Assembly (NCBI RefSeq): GCF_001457815.1
Contig: NZ_LN898219.1
Coordinates: 62,001-126,000, forward strand
Origin: Vitreoscilla massiliensis
GTDB lineage: Bacteria; Pseudomonadota; Gammaproteobacteria; Burkholderiales; Neisseriaceae
Reading direction: 5' to 3'
Length of the DNA: 64,000 bases
Below, one piece after another: positions 26,443-34,310 of the stretch. The notes beneath the pieces were generated by a model. The model did not search any database and was not told the origin of the DNA. It worked only from the letters and a program-made list of their open reading frames with translations. The position numbers were made by a program, and so were the translations under genes. How positions within the stretch are numbered: position 1 is the first letter of the stretch; each line of letters begins with the position of its first letter.

Positions 26443-28170
26443 TTATGATTCAAAATGTTCATTAATGTGTAATTTATTGCGCAAGCGGGAAATCCAAGAA
26501 GCACTTTCTTGGTGTGGGTGTGCTGACAGTTCGGCCATTTGTTGCTGCTTGATGTCGGCAGCCAGCGGGCGACTGTCCCAAGTTAACCCTGCCAATTTGG
26601 CGGCGCAAATAAAGTTCTTAATTTGTGTGGCATCGGCTTTGCCTTTGGCTTGGGCGGCAAATATGCTTTGGTGTTTTTGCGCAAAAAACGTGGCCAAAAA
26701 CAGCCAAGTAGGGTGGGTTTCCCATAGGCCAAAACGTGGAAAGCCTTTCAGTTTCCATTCATGATTTTCCAAATCCATACCATTTAATAATTGTTCGGCA
26801 TGAGGATGGTGTAAGCCATAAGACCATAAGACCGAGGCCAATGGCAACTTTTTTAATTCATTCGGAATACTTTTTACCGACTCTGACACAATTTCGGTTT
26901 GCTTAATCAAGCCATATGCCAATTCAGTAGCATTTTTGTAAGTACTGGCAATTATTTTTTGCTCTGCATCATAATAAAACGCCGGTTCTTGTACTGCGAC
27001 CAAGCCTTGTTGCTCTTGCAAGAATGCCGGCCAAATGTCTGTACTGGCTGAAGAAATCGGTTGCGGCTCTGGCGCTTCAGGAGTGTGAATAGGCGCTTCT
27101 GTGGCCGGTGGCGGAGTTTCTATGGATGCAGGCGTTGGGGCAAGTGTCGGAGCTGGCGTGGGTGCGAGCGTTGGCACTGGCGTGGGTGCTAAGGTGGGAG
27201 CCGGTGTCGGTGCGATGGTAGGCGCAGGCGTCGGTGCAGGCGTCGGTGCAACCGTGATATCCGGAGTGTGCATAGGCTGAGCCGTAGCTACGGTTTTTTG
27301 CTTGGGTGTGTCATCAATATCGACGTTTTTTAAGCTGCCATAGCGTATGAAGGTCTCACCTGCTGGTTTGGTGGGCGCACTGGTTGGTGCTGGCGTACTA
27401 GGCGCTTCAGTTGGCGCGGGCACTGTTTCAGTTTGCTGATTGGTATGGGTGCGTGAATACGCATTGGTCCAAGAGCTGACCACCGGTTTTTCAGTTGGTG
27501 TGGGTTCGATTTTGACTTCGGCAGCACTGGGTTTGTGGACGGCATTGTCCATACTGTAGCTGCCATAAGTGGTAAAAGTGTCTTTTTTCGGCGCTTCTGT
27601 GGGAGCGGGTGTAGGTTGGTAAGCTTTAAAAGTGTAACTGGAAGTGTTTGTATCGTTGTCGAGGCTGGTATTCAGTGGCGCAGTCGTTGGAGCAGGAGTC
27701 GGTGTTTCAATTTGGCTTAAGCTGTTATTGAGTCCCATGCGGGCACGTTCATACAGCGATAAAGAGGCAAAGTCGACTGGAGCTTCGGGAACGTCTTCTT
27801 CCTCTTCTTCAATGACACTATCGGCCTGTAAACGCTCTTCAGGTACCAGTGTTTCCACATAGGCCAAGATGTCCATCAAGTCAAAAGTGGTGACGGGATA
27901 AGGGCAGGGAATGATGTTGCCCGTTTCAATATTTTGGTTGGTCAGAATGGGATCGCTGGAATTTTCCAGATAGGCAGGCAAAGGCGAACTGATGACAAAA
28001 TGCACTTGGCAGCTTTGTCTCTGTTGGCTTACGCCCCAAAAGTATTTGAGGCGGTCTTGCGCCGCATTCATGCGGTTAATGGTGTCTATTTGCTTGGTGA
28101 ATTTGTCTGTGGCATCCAGTCCAAAGCCCACCAAATTCATGTTCACATTGAAATTTTCAACATCAGACAT
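26443..28170 (-). CDS. 575-residue protein with Pro-Thr repeat tract in a Roadblock-GTPase operon; function unknown
   Basis: I do not recognise this family. It has no signal peptide and no clear membrane helix, so it is probably cytoplasmic. Visible parts: an N-terminal domain (1-115, with Cys 54 and 89), an acidic patch EEEEEE (120-125), a Pro/Thr/Ala-rich linker (155-370) and a compact C-terminal domain (about 375-575, rich in Trp and Leu, HPTWLFLATFFAQKH near 486-500). The linker holds a period-8 tract built on APTPAPTL (308-348) and three spaced copies of TFxxY (residues 180, 198 and 273; the last two continue YGS). Such a long disordered linker between two domains suggests a scaffold that connects the GTPase and Roadblock partners. 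Adjacent to the GTPase (28-base gap). Confidence 0.75.
   Translation of the reverse strand: MSDVENFNVNMNLVGFGLDATDKFTKQIDTINRMNAAQDRLKYFWGVSQQRQSCQVHFVISSPLPAYLENSSDPILTNQNIETGNIIPCPYPVTTFDLMDILAYVETLVPEERLQADSVIEEEEEDVPEAPVDFASLSLYERARMGLNNSLSQIETPTPAPTTAPLNTSLDNDTNTSSYTFKAYQPTPAPTEAPKKDTFTTYGSYSMDNAVHKPSAAEVKIEPTPTEKPVVSSWTNAYSRTHTNQQTETVPAPTEAPSTPAPTSAPTKPAGETFIRYGSLKNVDIDDTPKQKTVATAQPMHTPDITVAPTPAPTPAPTIAPTPAPTLAPTPVPTLAPTPAPTLAPTPASIETPPPATEAPIHTPEAPEPQPISSASTDIWPAFLQEQQGLVAVQEPAFYYDAEQKIIASTYKNATELAYGLIKQTEIVSESVKSIPNELKKLPLASVLWSYGLHHPHAEQLLNGMDLENHEWKLKGFPRFGLWETHPTWLFLATFFAQKHQSIFAAQAKGKADATQIKNFICAAKLAGLTWDSRPLAADIKQQQMAELSAHPHQESASWISRLRNKLHINEHFES
27127..27250 (-). repeat. Pro-Thr coding minisatellite (APTPAPT units)
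   Basis: Tandem, slightly diverged 24-base units (eight codons each: roughly APTPAPTL / APTPVPTL / APTPAPTI) within the 575-codon gene. Unit number can change by slippage or recombination without breaking the frame. Confidence 0.75.
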
Positions 28171-28256
28171 TGTAACTCGCTCAAGTATAATCGCCTCGGC
28201 AATAGAGTATTACCGAGGCGTGGATGTAAACCCATCAAACAAATGACACGAAACGG

Positions 28257-28613
28257 TTATACCAAATGTTTTTCTGCTTCACGCAAAGAACGGCGAGCCA
28301 AAGCCAAGTTAGATTTGCTCTTATCCAATACGTGGTACAAGAACAAACCATCGTGTTTTTGTAATGGACGCAACAAGTGGTATTGTTCGCCCAAGGTAAT
28401 CAAGATGTCGTCAATGATATCGTTTAAGCCCAACATGCCCATGGTTTTCATTTTGGCACGCATTACTTCGGTATTGCCCGCAGCTGCAATCTCCAAGTCA
28501 ACGTTAGATGAGCCACCGCCAGCAAGCAACATACCACTTGAGTAGTCCACAACAGCTGCAGCTAACGCACCGTCTACATTCAATAATTCGGAGATGGTTT
28601 TATCAAAGTTCAT
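28257..28613 (-). CDS. Roadblock/LC7 domain protein (MglB-like), first copy
   Basis: A 118-residue protein with the Roadblock/LC7 fold signature: VDGALAAAVVDYSSGMLLAG (first strands), VDLEIAAAGNTEVMRAKMKTM (helix) and IDDILITLGEQYHLLRPL followed by LFLYHVLDKSKSNLALARR. It is the first gene of the four-gene unit, with AAGGAT six bases before the ATG at 28613, which I preferred over an earlier in-frame codon at 28634. There is an 86-base gap to the 575-residue gene. Two Roadblock proteins with one GTPase recall conservons and MglA/MglB/RomR-type modules. Confidence 0.85.
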   Translation of the reverse strand: MNFDKTISELLNVDGALAAAVVDYSSGMLLAGGGSSNVDLEIAAAGNTEVMRAKMKTMGMLGLNDIIDDILITLGEQYHLLRPLQKHDGLFLYHVLDKSKSNLALARRSLREAEKHLV

Positions 28614-28892
28614 GGTAAATCCTTTTCGTTGCACGAATATAATTTTAAAAAAGTTTTTAATACTGGTGATGCAATGAAAATGCAGTTGATGTTGACGGTT
28701 TTTAATTCCAAGAAGCCCTGTAAGAAACAGTATTGAAATTAATAAGCTTCAAAACCGCGCGCGACCATCATATCACACTAAAAGTAACTTTCAATCCATG
28801 TCAAACAGATTCTATTCGATAAATTTAGGTTTGACGATTGAATTTTTTTACTACAACAGCATAAAAGTTTTTAAGGATTTATCAACTTTAAA
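28614..28892. other. Non-coding region upstream of the Roadblock-GTPase operon
   Basis: AT-rich region of 279 bases that must hold the promoter of the four-gene operon and the end of cysE transcription. I saw no hairpin with a clear U tract and no DUS. Confidence 0.45.
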
Positions 28893-29675
28893 TCAAAGGC
28901 GTTGATCCATTTCTTGAGCCGGAATACTACCGGTTTTTCCAGCTTCGCGAGCAGGCACACCCACTACGGTGGTGAAAGCCGGTACGTCTTCAACCACCAC
29001 GCTACCAGCGCCAATTTTGGCACATTGGTTGATGCGGATATTGCCCAAAACAGATGCATTGGCACCTATCATCACGCCATCACTGATTTTAGGATGGCGA
29101 TCTCCCGATTCTTTGCCCGAGCCGCCCAAAGTCACACCATGCAATAAAGAAATATTGTCACCCAAAACCGCGGTTTCACCGATGACGATGCCAGTACCAT
29201 GGTCTATCATCAAACCTTTGCCAAAAACGGCGGCCGGATGGATGTCTACCCCAAAAACCTCTGAGGCTCTGTTCTGCAAAAAGTATGCCAATGTTTTGCG
29301 GCCTTGCAGCCATAAATAGTGGTTAATGCGATGGGCTTGAATGGCATGATAGCCTTTAAAATAAAGCAAAGGCAACGAATATGCATCACAAGCTGGGTCG
29401 CGTTCATAATATGCAACAATATCGGCGATGGCGGCATCGTGGATGTTCTGATCTGAGACCAAGGCCTGATGAAACATCTCATATAAAGTGCGCGCATCCA
29501 TCACTGGACTGGCCAATTTGCTCGACAAATGGAAGGCCAAGACCCGATTTAATGAGGAGTGGCGAAGTACGGTCAGATGTAAAAAACTGGCGAGCGTCGG
29601 TTCGTTATCGGCCGCTTCCACGGTTTCGGCCAAAATGGTTTGCCAGACTTGTTCTGTGCTCAGTGCTGCGGTCAA
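28893..29675 (-). CDS. cysE: Serine O-acetyltransferase CysE
   Basis: CysE acetylates serine, the first step of cysteine synthesis. The 260-residue protein has an N-terminal helical domain (about 1-140) and a left-handed beta-helix of hexapeptide repeats (about 140-240) with the catalytic His/Asp segment DIHPAAVFGKGLMIDHGTGIV split across 149-168 and GVTLGGSGKESGDRHPKI. The frame opens with TTG at 29675; GGAG stands nine bases upstream and no ATG is available nearby, so TTG is the likely start. It follows rng by 18 bases in the same direction. Confidence 0.95.
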   Translation of the reverse strand: MTAALSTEQVWQTILAETVEAADNEPTLASFLHLTVLRHSSLNRVLAFHLSSKLASPVMDARTLYEMFHQALVSDQNIHDAAIADIVAYYERDPACDAYSLPLLYFKGYHAIQAHRINHYLWLQGRKTLAYFLQNRASEVFGVDIHPAAVFGKGLMIDHGTGIVIGETAVLGDNISLLHGVTLGGSGKESGDRHPKISDGVMIGANASVLGNIRINQCAKIGAGSVVVEDVPAFTTVVGVPAREAGKTGSIPAQEMDQRL

Positions 29676-29693
29676 AATGAGTGCTCCAAAATA

Positions 29694-31190
29694 TCACATC
29701 AAGATGATGTCAAATTGTTCTTGATTGTAAGACGTTTCCACCGCCAAGGTAATGGGTGCGCCGATGAAGTCGATTAACATGGCCAACGACTGTGATTCTT
29801 CGTCCAATAATAAGTCTATGACCGCTTGCGATGCCAGAATTTTATAACTCTTGGCATGGTAGCGGCGCGCTTCACCGACGATTTCACGCTGGATTTCATA
29901 ACACACGGTTTGCGGTGTTTTTAAAGTGCCGCGGCCATTACAACATGGACAAGACTCACTCAGTAAATGGTTCAAGCTTTCACGTGTGCGTTTGCGTGTC
30001 AGCTCAATCAAGCCCAAGCTGGTAAAACCATTCAACGTAACACGGGTGCGGTCTAGACTTAATACCCGTGTTAACTCATTCAATACCGCCTCACGGTGTT
30101 GCTCTTGTTCCATGTCGATAAAGTCAATGATGACGATGCCGCCAATATTGCGCAAACGCAATTCGCGCGCTATGGCATGACAGGCTTCCAAATTGGTTTT
30201 GAAGATGGTTTCATCAAAATTGCGTGTACCGACAAAGCCACCGGTATTCACGTCTATGGTGGTCATGGCTTCGGTAGGGTCGATGATGAGGTAGCCGCCA
30301 AACTTCAAATTCACTCGCGGGTGTAAGGCCTTATCAATTTCCTCTTCCACACCGTAAGACTCAAACAAAGGGCGAGCGCCATCGAAACGCTCGATTTTGT
30401 TGATGGCATTGTGCACATACATTTGCGCAAACTCGAGCATGGATTCGTAGTTTTCAGTCGAATCAATCAAGATGCGTTGGGTATTGTCGCTGAACATGTC
30501 ACGTAAAACACGACGGCTCAAAGGCAAATCTTGATAAAGCAAGCTTTCAGGCGGTGCAATCTTGCTGCGTTTGCGGATATTCGCCCACAAGCGTGTCAGG
30601 TAATCAATGTCGGCCTGTAACTCTTGGTCGGTGGCGGTTTCGGCACTGGTGCGTATGATATAGCCATGGCAAGACTCTTGCGGCAATAAGGCTTCTAAAC
30701 GGTTGCGCAAATGCGCACGTTCGGTTTCGTCTTCAATGCGCTGAGAAATACCTATGTGCTCGTCTTGTGGCAGATGTACCAAGAAACGACCCGCCAAGGA
30801 AATCTGCGTCGACAGACGCGCACCTTTGCTGTTGATAGGATCCTTAATCACTTGCACCATCACCGCTTGGCCTTCAAACAACATGTGTTCGATGCGTTGG
30901 GTTTCGGTAGGGTGTTGGCGTTGTTCCAGTATGTCGACGATGTGTAAAAACGCCGCTCTGTCCAAACCAATGTCGATAAAGGCACTTTGCATGCCGGGTA
31001 ATACCCGTTTGACCACGCCCAAATAAATATTGCCAACCAAGCCACGGCCAGAATTGCGCTCTATGTGCAATTCGCACACAGTGGAGTTTTCTAAAATGGC
31101 AACACGGGTTTCTTGGGGAGTGACGTTGACGAGAACCGTTTCAGGTGGGCGCGGCACATCTTTTGCCAGTGCAATGGCATTTTGTAACAT
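29694..31190 (-). CDS. rng: Ribonuclease G
   Basis: Endoribonuclease that matures the 5' end of 16S rRNA and trims mRNAs. The 498-residue protein begins with an S1-like RNA-binding region (GRGLVGNIYLGVVKRVLPGMQSAFIDIG), has the catalytic DNase I-like domain (TEAMTTIDVNTGGFVG, GGIVIIDFIDMEQEQHR; the metal-binding Asp residues are present) and the Zn-link Cys pair CPCCNGRGTLKT. Length and lack of a long C-terminal tail identify RNase G rather than RNase E. AAAGGATGCATC precedes the ATG. Confidence 0.96.
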   Translation of the reverse strand: MLQNAIALAKDVPRPPETVLVNVTPQETRVAILENSTVCELHIERNSGRGLVGNIYLGVVKRVLPGMQSAFIDIGLDRAAFLHIVDILEQRQHPTETQRIEHMLFEGQAVMVQVIKDPINSKGARLSTQISLAGRFLVHLPQDEHIGISQRIEDETERAHLRNRLEALLPQESCHGYIIRTSAETATDQELQADIDYLTRLWANIRKRSKIAPPESLLYQDLPLSRRVLRDMFSDNTQRILIDSTENYESMLEFAQMYVHNAINKIERFDGARPLFESYGVEEEIDKALHPRVNLKFGGYLIIDPTEAMTTIDVNTGGFVGTRNFDETIFKTNLEACHAIARELRLRNIGGIVIIDFIDMEQEQHREAVLNELTRVLSLDRTRVTLNGFTSLGLIELTRKRTRESLNHLLSESCPCCNGRGTLKTPQTVCYEIQREIVGEARRYHAKSYKILASQAVIDLLLDEESQSLAMLIDFIGAPITLAVETSYNQEQFDIILM

Positions 31191-31196
31191 GATGCA

Positions 31197-31565
31197 TCCT
31201 TTGATTTCAATGTGGTTTGCTCAAGAGGTAACGAAACACCTGCTGAGCAAACAACACTACAGCTAAACCGTTTTATCTTAACATAAGCATACGTGGCTGG
31301 AGTAGTCAGCATACACCTGTAATGGTGCAAATTTACAGTTTCACAAGTGCGGCAATTTTAAGGCGCTGAAAACAAGAAGAATCATTACAAGTTTATGAAA
31401 GCAATTGTTTTCAATTTCAGTATTTTTGCAGTAAGAAATATATCTTTAAGTGATGGGAATGTTTTATTTACTGTTGATTTTAAAGACGCGATTGTTTGAC
31501 TGAGTTGCTGTATTTGAAGCGAGTTTGTACAAGATTTGCTGTGATACTGATATGTATACAGCAAA
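31197..31565. other. Non-coding stretch between rng and the insertion sequence
   Basis: About 370 AT-rich bases, presumably the rng promoter region plus unassigned DNA. A 72-codon minus-strand frame that begins in the IS end was judged spurious. Confidence 0.45.
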
Positions 31566-32423
31566 CTAGGGCGTGTTCTCATTTCAAATCTGAAATAAGC
31601 CACTCCTAAAACTTATGTTATAGAATGAAATATATGTTTATTTGATAAAAGTTTTAACATGGCCCGCCGAGTTTTAACCGATGATATTTGGCTGCAAATT
31701 CAAGATACCATGAAGTTTTATGGCTGCTACCGTTCCAAAAATAGCAAAAATATCATGGAGGCCATTTTGTGGAAACTTCGCACTGGAGCGACATGGCGAG
31801 ATATTCCTGAAGATTTGTGTCCTTGGCAAACGGCTTACAATCGCTTTAATCGCTGGGCCATCAAGGGTTTATGGGACAAGTTTTTTTTAAACTACGAGGC
31901 GTATTGGATACAGAACGGGTATTCATCGACGGAAGCTACGTCCGCGCTCATCAGCATGCGAGTGGAGCTAGGCGTGGTGAGGCTCGAGCAATTGGCCGTT
32001 CACGAGGTGGCGCAACTACAAAAATACACTTGGCCGTCGACGCGAACGGACATCCGCTTGATTTTGAAATCACTGGGGGCGAAACCCACGACAGTCAAGT
32101 TGCACCGCAGCTGATCGCCTTGGTTCAAACCGGCCATTATTTGGTCGCTGATAAGGGCTATGACTCTGAAAAGATAAGAGAATCTTCAAGAAAACATGGA
32201 ATGATTCCCGTCATCCCTAGAAAATCCAACAGCACCAAAAGTAATCCGGAATTTAGCCGTTATTTATACGGCTTACGCTATGTGGTTGAAAATGCATTTG
32301 CCCGCTTGAAGCATTTCAGAGGTATTGCAACGCGTTTTGACAAATTAGCCCGCAATTACAAGGCCATGCTACGACTGGCTTGTATCTTTATTTGGTGTAA
32401 GGCCAAATGAGAACACGCCCTAG
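31566..32423 (+). mobile_element. Complete IS5-family insertion sequence (IS427-like group)
   Basis: An 858-base element bounded by perfect 19-base terminal inverted repeats CTAGGGCGTGTTCTCATTT and its reverse complement. Because CTAG is itself palindromic, the ends may include a CTAG or TA target duplication, both usual for IS5 relatives. Inside are two overlapping transposase frames joined by a -1 frameshift. It sits between rng and the porin, breaks no recognisable gene, and looks intact. Confidence 0.92.
31659..32410 (+). CDS. IS5-family transposase, made by -1 programmed frameshift
   Basis: The first frame (ATG 31659, running to 32114) encodes the N-terminal DUF4096-like domain (MARRVLTDDIWLQI, ILWKLRTGATWRDIPEDLCP, WQTAYNRFNRW). 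The second frame (31871-32410) carries the DDE catalytic domain: D in FIDGSYVRAHQ, D in LVADKGYDSEKI, E in VVENAFARLKHFRG. The frames differ by -1 and the overlap contains a run of eight T followed by AAAC at 31881-31892, an ideal slippery site in codons TTT-TTT-TTA. The fused product would be about 250 aa, normal for the group. Frame one alone would be a truncated DNA-binding protein. Confidence 0.9.
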
Positions 32424-33191
32424 TGCTGCAAATTATATAGATTGAGATAAAAAGAAGGTGTTGGATTACCTTATTGAAGAAGTATGAGTATCAGTTGTAT
32501 GTATTATTTCAGAACTAAAGTTGTTTAAGCAAATTTCATATTTTAATAAAGCCATGGCATTTGTGTGATTAAGTAGGCAATTGTGAATGCATTGATGTGC
32601 TTAACGAGATTATCATTACAGGCCGCTTAAATAATATCAAGCCATTAAAGTTGATTAATCAACAAAATCTATCTTGAAATTTTAACCATTCAAGTAATTT
32701 TAGGAGCCGTATTTTAGATAATAGCCTGCTATTGTTAGAATTTGTATTCACCTGTATGGGGGTGTGTAGCTTGTTGATTTGTTGTTAGTATTGAGATGAT
32801 TACCTCACTTTTTAAGTATATAATTATGCTCTAAAAGCATAATGGTAAAGATCTTTAAAATATAAAAATTCCAGTTATTACGCCATTAAATAAAATTTTC
32901 GAGTAGGTTTGTGTTATAAAATTGCAACAAATATGCAACAAAATCCGTGGTTAATTGCAAAATATGAGGAGCTGTTTTGTGGTGTTTACGCTGATTTTTT
33001 TAATGTAACATAATGAATTAAATAATAAAAATACTTTCCTGTTTGATGATTTCAATAATCACTCCCCCTAATGGGTATAAAAATTCTCGCTGTTTTATCT
33101 GTTAAAACCTGTGAATATTCTTTAAAGTTCTGTTGCAAATGCAACGAATTAAATAAATGCATGTACATGATAAAAGAGATTGAGGATAAAC
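32424..33191 (+). promoter_or_regulatory. Long AT-rich leader of the porin gene
   Basis: A 768-base gene-free region that must hold the porin promoter. Seen in it: one DUS (32616-32626, minus), an 8-bp inverted repeat ATTATGCT-CTAAA-AGCATAAT (32823-32843), two tandem TGCAACAAA copies near 32923-32941 just after a TATAAA (32915-32920), and GTTGCA-AA-TGCAAC at 33132-33145. The repeated TTGCAAC theme may be a regulator site. Confidence 0.45.
32616..32626 (-). repeat. DUS copy, intergenic
   Basis: Exact GCGGCCTGTAA on the minus strand, unpaired, 190 bases after the insertion sequence. Confidence 0.85.
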
Positions 33192-34292
33192 ATGATTAAG
33201 AAGATTTTGGCAGCAAGTGTGGCTTTGGTGGCAATTCCGGCAATGGCAGATGTGGTTTTGTACGGTCAAATCAAAGGCGGTATCAATGTGATGAAGGGTG
33301 AGGATTCTGGCACCATCACGCAAATGGAAGATTACAAATCACGCATCGGCTTTAAAGGCGAAGAAGATTTGGGCAATGGTTTGCAAGCCATTTGGAAAGT
33401 GGAACAATTTGTGTCCATCGCCGGTGCGGAACAATCTAAAGGTTGGAATACCCGCGACACTTACATCGGTTTAAAAGGTGAGAATTTCGGTACCATCCGT
33501 GCTGGTTACATTAGCGATGTGATGAATGATGCGACCAACCAAAAATTGTTGGTAGATCCATGGGAATGGGGTTTTAACTCCAATACCGCACGTGGTTTGG
33601 CCAATTTGACCCGTGTCGACAAGCGTTTGCAAGGTGTGCGTTATGATTCACCTAATTTTGGTGGCTTCCAATTTAATTTACATCACCAATTAGCGGATAG
33701 CGCAACCGAGTCTGATTTTGAAGCGGCATCAACTGTGACACAAGCCAGCATTGTGTCTGCGAGCTATGTCAAATCAGGCTTTGAAGTACATGGTGTGTAT
33801 GGCTTGTACAAACAGCAAAACATCGACAATCAAAGTGATTTGGATGATGGCCAATTGGCGCGAGTGATTGGTGCATACCGTGCCAATGGCATCGTTGGTG
33901 CGGTGACTTATCAATATACCGATGGTTTCCGCGGCTTGTGGGCAACGCCATTAAATACCACTGCTCAAGACCCAAATAAACGCATCCATAATGCAGTGAA
34001 AACACACGAAGTGTCTGGTTTGTTCAGCTACAAATTGGGCAACGTGACCCCACGCATCACCTATACCCATGGTTTTGATGAAAAACGCGATGGTTATGGC
34101 AAGGTAGATAATACCAATTATGATCAAGTGGTCATCGGTGCAGACTATGCTTTGTCTAAACGCACCACAGTATTGGCATCTGCCGGTTGGAAGAATGCAC
34201 CTGTAGCTTATGCTACTGATGTGAATGGAAAAGTCACAGGTGTGGATGAAGATGTATATGGTATGGGCATAGGCTTACGTCATATGTTCTAA
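33192..34292 (+). CDS. Outer-membrane porin of the Neisseria PorB / betaproteobacterial type
   Basis: Trimeric 16-strand porin for passive diffusion of small solutes. From ATG 33192 (GAGG ahead) it has a short signal peptide (MIKKILAASVALVAIPAMA) and the mature start DVVLYGQIKGGINV shared by gram-negative porins (Pfam Porin_4 type). Further landmarks: SRIGFKGEEDLGNGLQAIWKVEQ, WNTRDTYIGLKGENFGTIRAGY and the C-terminal strand DEDVYGMGIGLRHMF ending in Phe, needed for BAM insertion. 366 aa. Codons are highly biased toward a small set, as expected for an abundant protein. Confidence 0.94.
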   Translation: MIKKILAASVALVAIPAMADVVLYGQIKGGINVMKGEDSGTITQMEDYKSRIGFKGEEDLGNGLQAIWKVEQFVSIAGAEQSKGWNTRDTYIGLKGENFGTIRAGYISDVMNDATNQKLLVDPWEWGFNSNTARGLANLTRVDKRLQGVRYDSPNFGGFQFNLHHQLADSATESDFEAASTVTQASIVSASYVKSGFEVHGVYGLYKQQNIDNQSDLDDGQLARVIGAYRANGIVGAVTYQYTDGFRGLWATPLNTTAQDPNKRIHNAVKTHEVSGLFSYKLGNVTPRITYTHGFDEKRDGYGKVDNTNYDQVVIGADYALSKRTTVLASAGWKNAPVAYATDVNGKVTGVDEDVYGMGIGLRHMF

Positions 34293-34310
34293 TAGAATTG
34301 TTTTTAAGAA

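Noticed and set aside
27120..27260. CRISPR-like array from the regular repeats
   Set aside because: Units are coding, keep the frame, and have no unique spacers; they are Pro-Thr codon repeats.
31385..31603. 72-codon minus-strand frame starting in the end of the insertion sequence
   Set aside because: Starts inside the terminal repeat, has no ribosome site and no similarity to a recognised protein; a typical chance frame at an IS edge.
32424..33191. Prophage or plasmid remnant beside the insertion sequence
   Set aside because: The AT-rich region has no phage-like gene, integrase, att site or replication gene; it is best read as the porin leader.
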